Of a stretch of 62,827 bases of DNA, positions 34,497 to 43,488 are shown in pieces. The translations under genes were made by a program, and so were the position numbers. Origin of the DNA: Bacteroidales bacterium (GTDB lineage Bacteria > Bacteroidota > Bacteroidia > Bacteroidales > JAFGHD01). Positions within the stretch are counted from its first letter, which is position 1. Each line of letters opens with the position of its first letter. The notes below the pieces were generated by a model, which was not told the DNA's origin, ran no database searches, and worked only from the letters and a program-made list of their open reading frames with translations. Location of the stretch: the NCBI GenBank assembly GCA_016927695.1, contig JAFGME010000024.1, forward strand, positions 1 through 62,827, in the 5' to 3' direction.

Positions 34497-36269
34497 CTAT
34501 TCTTTGCGGTAAAGACCTGTAATCCGTCGCTTTCCGACTGTGCCGGTGAAATTATCTTTTGTGGCAATGCTCAGATCGAGCCTGCAATCCCGGAAGCCAC
34601 CGGGTATCTTCATATAGAAAGCATAGTCGTTCCACTCATTGGCATGGCTGATCGGACTGAAAAGGCGTATCCTGACCTCCCTGGCCGAATCGCCCTCAAT
34701 AATCCGTGCTTTCAGCCAGCTTTCGTAAAATCCTCTGTGTATCAAAGCGTTCACTTCAATTTTCAGCCATCTGTCATTTTGAACATTCCCGGAGGTAAAC
34801 CCAGGGCAAACCGTCAGGCTCTCAATGAGTTGTTCCCCATCTGCCGGCAGTTCTACCTGCAGTTCACGGGATGATTCCATCAGCATAACGGTCTTGTATC
34901 TGCTCTCATTTCCGATCCATTCATCCGTGTCGAGCAGGCTCATATCCAGAGGATCCGGATCAGGATTCAGATATATGCGGCTATAGTATTTCCGGTTCAT
35001 GTCAGAGAAATGCAGCACCGTATTGTTGCACTGTCTGATCTGGAAAAGGTTGACAACTAACAGATAAACCGCTGCAGGATAGAACAGATATCTCCATTTC
35101 ATCCTGCTTATCCTGTCGATGAATGCAGCAAGGGGCAGGGCAAACACCGGGTAACTCTGGGTAAGCGCCCTGGCGGAATAGCTGCCACCGTATCTCCAGT
35201 CGTGCCATGAAATAATGATATAGATATTCAACAGGCAAAACACCAGGACTGATTTTCCGAAAGGGAACTTTTTTATGACAAAAAATCCGGCTACGAAGAA
35301 AAGGGTGACGGGAGTGTAAACGAACCAGCCTTTTTCCCAGCCAGTCAAAACCCGCAGGTGCGGGGTAAGGAAATCCCATTTGGATCCGACGTCGTAAACG
35401 AATGATCCGGTGGCGATCTTCCAGTAAATCAGTTGGGGAAGGACCCCGGCCAATCCCGCCAAAGCAGCAACAAGGATATGGCTTTTATTTTCTTTTAAGA
35501 GCGCCCATTTCAGTTTGGCTGCCTCTTTTGTATGGGTGTTCCAGAACAAGGGGATGAAAAGCATGATGGCTTCGGTAGGACGGCTTATGGTAGCCAGGCC
35601 GATGATCAACCCGGTGGCTGCCGCCCATGCCATGGATGGCCTGATGTGCCATTGCAGGGTAGTATAAAGAACAAAAACATAAAGAGGAAAAATCCAGGCG
35701 TGGCTTTGTCCGCCATCCACGGCGATGTACTGTATGAGATTGCTGGCAATGGTGAGAAGGATAAGGGTAATCGCCGTAACATGGTCGGAAAACCACCGTC
35801 GAAGGATGTTTATCAGTAAAACAATGGATAAAAGGCACCAGAAAACAGCGCCAAAACCGATAGCATACTGATAAGGCATCGAAAAACCATCCGCTTCATA
35901 ACCGCCGGCCAAAGCAGCAATATGACCGGCGAAAAAAAAGGGAAGTTGAAGAATGGCAACGCCCCCCAGATATTTGAACACATAATTACCATTCTTATAC
36001 CGGTTTGCCTGATAAACCCAGCCCCCGGAAACTGTGTATTTTTCATCGATTCCTGCGAACCATTTCAACTCCTTTACATCGTGATAAATGAAAACAGCAG
36101 GCAGGTACATATAATAACCCAAAGCATCATAAGTGGTTACTTTCAAGGGCCAGCCATAGTGCATTTCAGAATATACAAACCGCGTCCTGATAAAAAAAAA
36201 GGCAATGATTACAAAAGCCGTTATAGAAAGTTTGTTCGAGGTTATATACGAGCGTAGAGAATTCAACAT
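34497..36269 (-). CDS. Polytopic membrane protein, GT-C glycosyltransferase-like
   Basis: About 590 residues from ATG 36269 (MLNSLRSYITSN); upstream in-frame codons lack a plausible start. About 10-12 hydrophobic segments. The first luminal loop has YDALGYYMYLPAVF, with an acidic residue where GT-C enzymes carry theirs, and an ISRPTEAIML segment lies mid-protein. A soluble beta-rich C-terminal domain (about 470-590) follows. The layout suggests a GT-C-type transferase using lipid-linked sugar, but no family-specific motif confirms this. Confidence 0.6.
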   Translation of the reverse strand: MLNSLRSYITSNKLSITAFVIIAFFFIRTRFVYSEMHYGWPLKVTTYDALGYYMYLPAVFIYHDVKELKWFAGIDEKYTVSGGWVYQANRYKNGNYVFKYLGGVAILQLPFFFAGHIAALAGGYEADGFSMPYQYAIGFGAVFWCLLSIVLLINILRRWFSDHVTAITLILLTIASNLIQYIAVDGGQSHAWIFPLYVFVLYTTLQWHIRPSMAWAAATGLIIGLATISRPTEAIMLFIPLFWNTHTKEAAKLKWALLKENKSHILVAALAGLAGVLPQLIYWKIATGSFVYDVGSKWDFLTPHLRVLTGWEKGWFVYTPVTLFFVAGFFVIKKFPFGKSVLVFCLLNIYIIISWHDWRYGGSYSARALTQSYPVFALPLAAFIDRISRMKWRYLFYPAAVYLLVVNLFQIRQCNNTVLHFSDMNRKYYSRIYLNPDPDPLDMSLLDTDEWIGNESRYKTVMLMESSRELQVELPADGEQLIESLTVCPGFTSGNVQNDRWLKIEVNALIHRGFYESWLKARIIEGDSAREVRIRLFSPISHANEWNDYAFYMKIPGGFRDCRLDLSIATKDNFTGTVGKRRITGLYRKE

Positions 36270-36402
36270 CAAATTTTTATCAAAAATAATACGGATCGGA
36301 AATATTTCTATCGTATTTGTTACAAATATTTCCTGAACCAAAAAAAATATATAAATTTATGACCTTCTTTTACTCAATATTAAGAACATAAAAATTCACG
36401 CA

Positions 36403-38010
36403 TTGTACAGAATTGATTCAAAAGTAGATACAAACTCAGATGAATTCATAAGGAATAAACAGGAATTTCTCAGGATTCTAGATGAATACAAACTGATTCT
36501 CGACCAGGTAAAACATGGCGCTCCGGAACAGTCCGTAGCCCGTCACAAGGAGCGCGATAAGCTGCTGGCCCGGGAAAGGATAGACCTTTTGGTTGACCCC
36601 AACACCCCGTTCCTTGAATTATCGCCCCTTGCTGCTTACGGCGAATATAACTACCAGTTCCCGTCGGCAGGGATCATTACAGGTGTAGGTGTGATCCACG
36701 GCAGGGAAACACTGATCATCGCCAACGATGCCACTGTTAAAGGAGGGACTTACGTAAAGGAAACCATAAAAAAGCACGTGAGGGCGCAGCAGGTGGCCAT
36801 TGAAAACCGGCTTCCCTGTGTGTATATGGTCGATTCCGGCGGGATATTCCTGCCGGAACAGTCGAAAGTCTTTGCCGACCGTTTCAATTTCGGAAGATTT
36901 TTTTACAACCAGGCACGGCTTTCGGCTATGGGCGTCCCACAGATCGCCATCGTGATGGGCTCCTGCACTGCCGGTGGCGCTTATGTTCCCGCCATGAGCG
37001 ATGAAACCATCATTGTTAAAAAGCAGGGCACCATCTTCATCGGCGGACCACCGCTGGTGAAAGCAGCTACCGGCGAAGTGGTCACACCCGAAGAACTCGG
37101 TGGCGCCGATGTGCATACCGCCATTTCAGGTGTGGCCGACCATTACGCTGAAAACGACAGGCACGCCATACAGATCTGCAGGAACATCTTCCAGAACCTG
37201 GAAGCCGTGGACAAACAGAAGCTCGACATTTCCGTTCCGGAAGACCCTTACTATGATCCGGAGGAAATTTACGGACTGGCTCCCATCGACTTCCGGAAGC
37301 CGGTGGACGCAAAGGAGATCATTGCCAGAATGGTGGATGGAAGCCGTTTCCACGAGTTCAAGACCAGGTACGCACCCACCCTTGTCACGGGCTTTGCCCG
37401 GATCATGGGCTATCCGGTTGGCATCCTGGCCAACAACGGGGTGCTGTTTTCCGAATCATCCCTGAAAGGGGCTCATTTTGTAGAGCTGTGCCAGATCAGG
37501 AAGATACCCCTGCTTTTTATGCAAAACATCACCGGCTTCATTGTGGGAAAACAATATGAGCATGGCGGCATCGCCAGGGACGGCGCCAAGTTCGTGCATG
37601 CCGTGGCGAATGCAGATGTACCTAAGTTCACCGTGGTTTTCGGCGGGTCTTTCGGCGCCGGCAATTATGCTATGGCTGGCAGGGCCTATGATCCGAGACT
37701 GTTGTTCATGTGGCCCAATGCCAGGATATCTGTGATGGGCGGGGAGCAGGCTTCAGGGGTGCTCATCCAGGTGAAGGAAGAGCAACTCGCAAAGGCAGGA
37801 AAAGAACTTGACCCGGAAACCAAAGAAAAACTCCGCCAGGAAATCCTCCACAAATACGATGTGGAAGGTTCTCCTTACTTCAGCACTTCGAGGCTATGGG
37901 ACGACGGCATCATCGACCCTGTGGACACCCGTAAAATCCTTGCCATGGGCATCGCCATGTCGCTGAACCAGAAATTCCCCGACATGAAGAACGGGGTGTT
38001 CAGGATGTAA
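36403..38010 (+). CDS. Acyl-CoA carboxylase beta (carboxyltransferase) subunit, MCC-like
   Basis: A 535-residue carboxyltransferase with paired crotonase-like domains. Motifs: [85 protein letters not shown] and [10 protein letters not shown]. These match the 3-methylcrotonyl-CoA carboxylase beta family best. Start: no ATG is available, and TTG 36403 gives the N-terminus expected for the family ([14 protein letters not shown]). No biotin carboxylase/BCCP alpha subunit is nearby, so its partner must be encoded elsewhere. A leucine-catabolic role fits the proteolytic gene set but is inference; other acyl-CoA substrates are possible. Confidence 0.9.
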   Translation: MYRIDSKVDTNSDEFIRNKQEFLRILDEYKLILDQVKHGAPEQSVARHKERDKLLARERIDLLVDPNTPFLELSPLAAYGEYNYQFPSAGIITGVGVIHGRETLIIANDATVKGGTYVKETIKKHVRAQQVAIENRLPCVYMVDSGGIFLPEQSKVFADRFNFGRFFYNQARLSAMGVPQIAIVMGSCTAGGAYVPAMSDETIIVKKQGTIFIGGPPLVKAATGEVVTPEELGGADVHTAISGVADHYAENDRHAIQICRNIFQNLEAVDKQKLDISVPEDPYYDPEEIYGLAPIDFRKPVDAKEIIARMVDGSRFHEFKTRYAPTLVTGFARIMGYPVGILANNGVLFSESSLKGAHFVELCQIRKIPLLFMQNITGFIVGKQYEHGGIARDGAKFVHAVANADVPKFTVVFGGSFGAGNYAMAGRAYDPRLLFMWPNARISVMGGEQASGVLIQVKEEQLAKAGKELDPETKEKLRQEILHKYDVEGSPYFSTSRLWDDGIIDPVDTRKILAMGIAMSLNQKFPDMKNGVFRM

Positions 38011-38031
38011 CAATATTCCCGGTTTTCAGAA

Positions 38032-38892
38032 CTACTCGCGCAGATAACAAACGGTTTGGCCATCAGAGTTCAATCCGGGCGGTTTTTCAAAACCGCTTTC
38101 TGATTTCCCACATGTCAACTTTTTCAGGTATTCCAGATTCACCGAATTCTCCATGAAAGTGCCCATCCACCGTTGACAACGGTTGGCGTTCAGTGGCATT
38201 CCAACTACAGGAATGCCTTTGGCATGGACCTTTCTCATCCCGGCTGCCAACTCAGGTATGCAGGCAATCCCCAGTACCCCAATGGAACCGTGTTTCCGGC
38301 CTGGTTCGTTCAGCAGTTGTTTAAGGCCGGCCGTCATCCAGATGTAAGGCATGATCCCCTGCTTATTCAGGATTTCAGAAACTTCACTCACATAACACCC
38401 TTTCCTGCAACTCCTGCACAGATAGTCAGTGCCATCGCTTTCGGCCCGGCAGCCGTCAATGTCCTCCCGGAGGCAATGGGGAAGCAGTGCGATCCGGCAG
38501 CCAGTTCCGAGGAATTTCTCCCGGTTCATGCGGTTCATCACGGCTATCGAAATCATGTCAGAGTAATACCTGCTCCTTTTGTTGCGCAGCATGCTGTTCA
38601 GCGGGGTGAAGAACGGCAGCTCCTTCAGGTGCAGGTCAAGGTCGGTAATGTAAGCGGAAAGGATCTGCGCTTCCTGAGTGATCTGATACTTCTCCGTGAA
38701 ATGCATGAATGCCTTAAGCGACCTGCCTGCTTTCCTGAGCTCTTCCGGCAGATGGGAGGGATTGACGGTATTCGAAAGCAATTTTTCTGCAAGGCCATCT
38801 ACAAGTACATAATAGGCTGCAGTGTCCCCTTCCGCACCGAAAAGGGAGTATGTCCTTCCGCGGACGGGTTGGTATTGTTTTTTCACCGTCAT
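38032..38892 (-). CDS. DUF116-family cysteine-rich protein
   Basis: A 286-residue protein. A cysteine cluster, Cys132, Cys140 (ALLPHCLR), Cys148, Cys159, Cys162 and Cys166 (YLCRSCRKGC), is followed by GIACIPEL and GMPLNANRC. This is typical of the DUF116 family, whose function is unknown; the cysteine spacing suggests an Fe-S cluster or metal site. The N-terminal 125 residues are helical (AFMHFTEKYQITQEAQILSAYITDLD). It ends 21 nt from the convergent carboxylase gene. Confidence 0.8.
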   Translation of the reverse strand: MTVKKQYQPVRGRTYSLFGAEGDTAAYYVLVDGLAEKLLSNTVNPSHLPEELRKAGRSLKAFMHFTEKYQITQEAQILSAYITDLDLHLKELPFFTPLNSMLRNKRSRYYSDMISIAVMNRMNREKFLGTGCRIALLPHCLREDIDGCRAESDGTDYLCRSCRKGCYVSEVSEILNKQGIMPYIWMTAGLKQLLNEPGRKHGSIGVLGIACIPELAAGMRKVHAKGIPVVGMPLNANRCQRWMGTFMENSVNLEYLKKLTCGKSESGFEKPPGLNSDGQTVCYLRE

Positions 38893-38939
38893 TGGCCAAT
38901 CTTTATACCATGTTTATTAAGGAGAAAAATAAAGTATGC

Positions 38940-39266
38940 TTATTCGCTTTTCTTATAAAAAGCAACTCCCACTCTTTGAACGTGTTCTTTCAATTCAGGA
39001 TGAATTGTTTCATTTATATCAACAATGTCGACTTTGTAAGGCAGGCTGCTGTCTTCGAAATCAGCTTTCAGATGGCGTATGGTCCTTTCGCTGACACCTG
39101 TATTGACGATGGCCAGGTCGATGTCGCTGCCGGGTTTGCGGTTTCCTTTGGCCCTGCTCCCGAAGATATGAACCTCAGTTATTTCAGGATACTCAAAAAG
39201 AATACTGCTAATGGTATCCATGTCCCGCTGCGTCAGGCCGAATTGATTTAACTGACTATCTGTCAT
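38940..39266 (-). CDS. MNT-domain nucleotidyltransferase (antitoxin of a HEPN/MNT pair)
   Basis: A 108-residue minimal nucleotidyltransferase. The active-site motif GS-x10-D-x-D is complete (GSRAKGNRKPGSDID, residues 36-50). ATG 39266 (MTDSQLNQFG) is chosen; the longer frame to 39371 has an implausible cysteine/aromatic N-terminus and would overlap the upstream gene extensively. It overlaps the HEPN-type gene by 11 bp, so the products should be made together. In the studied MntA/HepT systems the MNT protein inactivates the HEPN RNase by AMPylating a Tyr. Confidence 0.9.
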   Translation of the reverse strand: MTDSQLNQFGLTQRDMDTISSILFEYPEITEVHIFGSRAKGNRKPGSDIDLAIVNTGVSERTIRHLKADFEDSSLPYKVDIVDINETIHPELKEHVQRVGVAFYKKSE

Positions 39267-39690
39267 TGAACAGATTAGTTTGTGCCTGTTCGTTTTCCTG
39301 AATAAAAAACATATAGAGACTCTGCAAGGCAGGAAAAATTTCTTTTCGCAGGTAGCCTTCTGCTTTTTCAAATTTCAATCCGTCGTAATCATGCGAAAGT
39401 TCATTCCGTATTTCAAATCCGTCAATCAAAACCTGCGCGTAATCGATGAAACCGCTTTCCTGTGCCTGCCTCATTGTATCCTTGGGTGATGGCTTGAATG
39501 CAAATCCTTTTTCTTCCAGGTAATCCTTCATCACTTTCCAGGCAAGGTCTATTGTAAATTCAAACCGCTGTATCAGTCCGTTGCGTTCAAGTTCATTCAG
39601 CGATTCTGCTTCAATCGCTTCTTTCAGGCGCAAAAATGCTTTTTCATAATTCTGAAATCGCTGTATCCATCTGATATCTTTGTTTGTCAT
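39256..39690 (-). CDS. HEPN-type (HI0074-like) partner, putative toxin
   Basis: A 144-residue helical protein of the nucleotidyltransferase substrate-binding / HEPN class. R-x4-H-x-Y is present exactly (Arg95, His100, Tyr102 in RNELSHDY), the catalytic and AMPylation motif of HepT-type RNases. DLAWKVMKDYLEEKG and SPKDTMRQA are typical of the HI0074 family. Upstream and overlapping MNT partner: a type VII toxin-antitoxin arrangement. Whether this HI0074-branch protein is really a toxin is inferred from the motif. Confidence 0.88.
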   Translation of the reverse strand: MTNKDIRWIQRFQNYEKAFLRLKEAIEAESLNELERNGLIQRFEFTIDLAWKVMKDYLEEKGFAFKPSPKDTMRQAQESGFIDYAQVLIDGFEIRNELSHDYDGLKFEKAEGYLRKEIFPALQSLYMFFIQENEQAQTNLFNDR

Positions 39691-39780
39691 AATGCAAATG
39701 TACGAATTCTATTTTCCGATGCTGCACCGGAAGATGAATTTCACTAATATTGAAACATTGTCAGTTTGCAACAGGATTGT

Positions 39781-41268
39781 CTATTCGATAATGACCTTTC
39801 CTGAACGGAGCAGGGTGTTTTGCCTGGTTATCAAAAAGAGATAAATTCCTTTGCTGACTGTTGAAACATCGATGCGGTCATCCTTTCCGGAAAGTGAAGC
39901 TTGCATCACTGTCCGTCCGGAGATGTCTTTGAGAGTCAGCAGGCATCCCCTGAGGTTTTCATATTCGGACTGCACAGAAATGAAATCGCCTGCCGGGTTA
40001 GGGGAAACCAATAAGCCGATGTGATTTTCAGCACAATGATCGGGTATTTTTACATAAAGCAAGCTATCAGGTGTGATCGTTCCTACTGTGTCTCCATCCT
40101 TAATGTAGCCTTCTAACTTATATACATCGTCATCCTCAAAATAATAGGCATTGTACTCCACAATCCCAAGATTGCTTTTCAGAGTGATTCCTAAAATACC
40201 TTCAAAATTGTAGTATTCATCATACCTTGCCATAGTATCAATACAAGCCTCCATCTCTGAAAGCAATTCTCCATCTATGGTAAAATCATCAGATTGCCAC
40301 CTGAAGCCAATCGTTTTGGTATTGATGTCCAGTGAATCTTTGGAAAAAAGCGGGCGTGCAAATACAGTCCCATTATAGCAATCAATACAGTAACAATCCT
40401 CAAGAAATACGAGCTCATTTGGCATTAAATCAGACAACGGCATTGATGATGCAGTATAAACAAGCAATCCGGATACAGGGAAGGCATAATTGTAGGAGAA
40501 GGACGGATTAAATAAATCCATTACAAATCCTTTCTTATACCCTTGGTACCCGTACTTAAGTTCTGTTATGGAAGAATCTTTGGAGGTAATGGCGTACTTC
40601 AACGTATAATAGTCGATTTGTCCTGTTGATCCTCCACCCGCATCACCTGTATATTGAAATACATCCCCTGTCTGAAAATCGAATATATTCCGGAAATCTG
40701 TTACGGATGTCCCATATTCCGTTCCCTGAATCCCTTCAAGGGTATAAACTCCATCGTCTTCAAGGTCCGGGAATCCGATCAGTCCGAAGTTCTTTGAAAT
40801 CCTGATGATATCCTCGATACCTGAATTCAGATCTATTGTTTTCACCGAATCGGCAATTCCGAAAATGTCCATTATCGTAGTTTCGATGACAGTTGCAACA
40901 ATATTGCCCGTGGAATCAAAAATCCAGGTATCCCCTGTTTTTGCATGGGTGTTCAGGTAGAATTTACCCGGCTGGCTGAACCTGTACCATCCTGAATTTC
41001 CAAGGCGGACCATTTCCTTTTCAAGAAACTGGGGTTGATTCCGCAACACAATGTCCGGGTTGCCGGGAACATCTTTCACAATACGATTGAAATAAAAAGC
41101 AGAATCACCATACACGATTTTTACTGAATCCACCCAGATCGTGTTTGTTATGATATCGGCCCCGGAATGCCTGAAGTTCATTTTACTGTTCGCCCTGATG
41201 GGGCGCCAGTTTTGGGCTAATAGTGGTATCCCCAAAAAAATCAAAAGAATACTGATCAGATATTTCAC
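39781..41268 (-). CDS. T9SS cargo protein of unknown function (type A sorting domain)
   Basis: About 495 residues. I place the start at GTG 41268, which gives a clean signal peptide (VKYLISILLIFLGIPLLAQ); the next upstream option is a TTG at 41301. The body is beta-rich with no recognised catalytic motif (GDTWIFDSTGNIVATVIETT). The last 75-80 residues are a canonical type A sorting domain: VSPNPAGDFISVQ, LKDISGRTVMQASLSG, STVSKGIYLFLI and a final KVIIE. It is therefore predicted to cross the outer membrane by the type IX system and be anchored at the surface or released. Its presence shows that the host has a T9SS. Confidence 0.85.
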   Translation of the reverse strand: MKYLISILLIFLGIPLLAQNWRPIRANSKMNFRHSGADIITNTIWVDSVKIVYGDSAFYFNRIVKDVPGNPDIVLRNQPQFLEKEMVRLGNSGWYRFSQPGKFYLNTHAKTGDTWIFDSTGNIVATVIETTIMDIFGIADSVKTIDLNSGIEDIIRISKNFGLIGFPDLEDDGVYTLEGIQGTEYGTSVTDFRNIFDFQTGDVFQYTGDAGGGSTGQIDYYTLKYAITSKDSSITELKYGYQGYKKGFVMDLFNPSFSYNYAFPVSGLLVYTASSMPLSDLMPNELVFLEDCYCIDCYNGTVFARPLFSKDSLDINTKTIGFRWQSDDFTIDGELLSEMEACIDTMARYDEYYNFEGILGITLKSNLGIVEYNAYYFEDDDVYKLEGYIKDGDTVGTITPDSLLYVKIPDHCAENHIGLLVSPNPAGDFISVQSEYENLRGCLLTLKDISGRTVMQASLSGKDDRIDVSTVSKGIYLFLITRQNTLLRSGKVIIE

Positions 41269-41385
41269 AATATCAAAGTTTAGGTAAAAACAAAAATACA
41301 AAAAACATTACTAATTTGTTTTAAATCATTTTACGACGGGAAATTGTCGTTTTGACCGGGACGAGAAGGGTCGATAAAACCACTT

Positions 41386-41434
41386 TATAAAACCCAACCA
41401 TCCGTCTAACCCATTACCTGGTTAAACGGATGGT
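41386..41434 (-). terminator. Strong stem-loop, possible minus-strand terminator
   Basis: 41397-41405 pairs with 41426-41434 (9 bp), extended by TAAC (41407-41410) with GTTA (41421-41424) after a one-base mismatch; 10-nt loop. On the minus strand it is followed by a short TTTT. It lies just after the stop codon of the 41442-41834 frame, supporting that frame as the end of a real gene. Confidence 0.5.
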
Positions 41435-41441
41435 CAAAAAA

Positions 41442-41834
41442 CTATTTCTTCAGCAGCGCAAATGCTGAACTGTCACTGGCCTCGTATGCCCTGATGGCGC
41501 TATGGCCGTCGCGGGTGCGGGGAAAGGTATGCAGCCAGACGGCAAAAGCACAGCGGTCGTAAAGACCCAACAGGTCTTTCACCACAAATGATTTCACGGC
41601 AGGGACGGGCGCAGGAATGGTTTCATACAATGAACCGACACCGGTTCCCGAGATGCCCCGCTTTACACTCATGGTGTAGTGGTGCAGGAAGTTATGAGAG
41701 GTCTCCGGATGATAGGCTTTGTATTCAATGTCAACAGTATCATTATCCTTAAAATGGCCATTATCCGACCTCCCTGAATGAGCTGAGAAACCTTTGATTA
41801 AAATAACGTTAATCCAGACCGCATTCGGAAGCAA
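41442..41834 (-). pseudogene. Probable 3' remnant of a protein gene
   Basis: The reading frame gives a protein-like C-terminus (DNDTVDIEYKAYHPET; KSFVVKDLLGLYDRCAF; RIRAYEASD-like GHSAIRAYEASDSSAF; final LLKK) and ends just before a strong stem-loop. Its 5' end has no credible start and runs into the last codons of the LuxR-type regulator gene. I read it as the truncated 3' part of a gene whose 5' part was lost when the regulator gene came to lie next to it. The family is not recognised. Confidence 0.4.
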
Positions 41835-42525
41835 AGTGCACCAGGTCGGCGATGTTTTTCAGTTCCAATTTCTTCAATATGTTTTTGCGGTGGTTATTGG
41901 CGGTATAAATACTGATATGAAGTTCATCGGCGATCTCCTGGCTGGTTTTCCCTCCCGCGATCTGCCTGATGATCTGTTTCTCCCGTTTTGTAAGGCAGGA
42001 AATCCCCAATTCGTGGCGAAGCTGCTGGTTTTCCCTGTAAAGATCTTTAAATTGTTTCATCGTTTTGAAATTGTCGGTGAAATCGATGCAGATGCCTAAT
42101 ATCTGTTCCGGCAATCCCTCTTTATCCCTTTTATAAACAATGGAATTGGAATACACCCAAACCCAGTGACCGTCTTTGTGCCTGATCCGGTAGATTCCTG
42201 AGAAAGCCACTCCCTCACCCTGCCTGAAATACTCAATCCTGTCCCCGATGATTTCGATATCGTCTGGATGGTAGTTCTGTTTTGCCCAATCAGGGCCCAT
42301 CTGCTTTACCTCTTTATCACTGTAACCGATGATATTGAAATAATTGTCGTTCGTCCAGATATGGCGGAGTTTTCTGAGGTCATGGATGAATATGGCAATG
42401 TTCAGCTGCGAAATAATATTTTTCAGAAACCTGACCTGATGGATGATCTTATGATTGGTTTTAATGTAATCACTGATAAGTGTATGAATATCATCCTCAA
42501 CAACCTGGTTGGCCTGCGAATTCAT
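41809..42525 (-). CDS. PAS-domain LuxR-type transcriptional regulator
   Basis: A 238-residue protein. A PAS_3-type domain lies at about 40-155 (GYSDKEVKQMGPDW; GIYRIRHKDGHWVWVYSN; GICIDFTDNFKTMKQF) and a LuxR helix-turn-helix at about 175-235 (LTKREKQIIRQIAGGKTSQEIADELHIS; TANNHRKNILKKL). No receiver domain is present, so activation is probably by a small ligand or redox signal in the PAS fold. It is an isolated gene, 288 nt from the M14 carboxypeptidase gene. The partial gene at the right end of the window has a similar PAS domain. Confidence 0.92.
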   Translation of the reverse strand: MNSQANQVVEDDIHTLISDYIKTNHKIIHQVRFLKNIISQLNIAIFIHDLRKLRHIWTNDNYFNIIGYSDKEVKQMGPDWAKQNYHPDDIEIIGDRIEYFRQGEGVAFSGIYRIRHKDGHWVWVYSNSIVYKRDKEGLPEQILGICIDFTDNFKTMKQFKDLYRENQQLRHELGISCLTKREKQIIRQIAGGKTSQEIADELHISIYTANNHRKNILKKLELKNIADLVHFASECGLD

Positions 42526-42813
42526 AATTTGTAAATTTGGTGGATGACAAAGATACTGATATATGGATACAAATCCAACATATTATGATTTTATATAATT
42601 TTTTTTTGAGACATAAAATGGAGGATAAAGAATGCATTATGAAGGTTATCCGGGTATCAGTTGTGTAAAAGCTACCGTTCTCCGGCTTGCATTGCCAATG
42701 AAAAACCCGGCCATGCCCGTCCGTAGGTCTTGCAGACGTTTGTGGCAAAGAAAGAAATTCAATCCTTCCCGCCGTTCCGGGATCGCCGACCGGGAATATT
42801 CCCCGACAGTTGG

Positions 42814-43488
42814 TTACTGCGGCACCTGCGTTCCCTTGCCTGAATTGGGCGCCCAAAGGTCGATTTTGTCGCCGTTGGTCACGTTGGCATCGAGGTCAAA
42901 ATCACCGGGAAGGTACCCGCTGGCGCCTGCCTGCATTACCCAGACATCATTTTTATCGCCCGTGCCCACCTGTCCGGTGGCATCACCGTCGCCGGCCGTC
43001 ATTCCAAACACACCGTTTCCCAGACCGGTATGGGCCAATCCTCCGCCGTAAGCCTGATAGGCATCCGTTGAGAAATCCCACGAATATACGCCGCCGGTTT
43101 TCTGCAACGGGCCTGACGACATCACCGAAAGGTGGTTCCTGTGGTGTACCAGCGCATAAAGGTTATCTTCAACAGAGCCCGCAAAAATCAGGGGGCTGAC
43201 GCCGTCAACCGCTACCACCTGCCCGTTTTTAAGCAGCAATGCAGCCATTTTTGCTATCATAGTTGACGATGTGGCTGTTGCCGCCCCGCCTGCTGTTTCG
43301 CGCAACTCCATCAGTATCCAGTCTACTGCGTCGGGTACCGGTGAGCCCTGCAATGCAATGCTGCCCTGGTAATTCCATGGCTGAGAAGAATAGGGCTGAT
43401 TTAAAGGAATATAGCCTCCCGTATTCAGATAAGTTTCCATTTCTGTCCCGCTGTAAGGCCCTTCCAGGAATACCTTTATGTTTATATT
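42814..43488 (-). other. C-terminal FLEGP/dockerin-like module of the M14 protease
   Basis: Residues 981-1204. Segments match the C25 tail in order: FLEGPYSGTEM, GYIPLNQPY, QPWNYQGSIA, VDWILMELRE, MAALLLKNGQVV, VHHRNHLSVMS, GVFGMTAGDGDATGQV, DKNDVW, GYLPGDFDLDANVTNGDKIDLW, APNSGKGTQVP. The two D-x-D-x-(N/T)-x-V loops are separated by about 30 residues in both proteins. Confidence 0.8.

Noticed and set aside
39267-39371. Longer N-terminus for the MNT protein
   Set aside because: It would overlap the HEPN gene by over 100 bp, and the extension has no resemblance to the family.
42526-42813. Small gene or pseudogene between the LuxR regulator and M14 genes
   Set aside because: Both strands have short frames only, with no recognisable motif; the spacer shows nothing else I can support.
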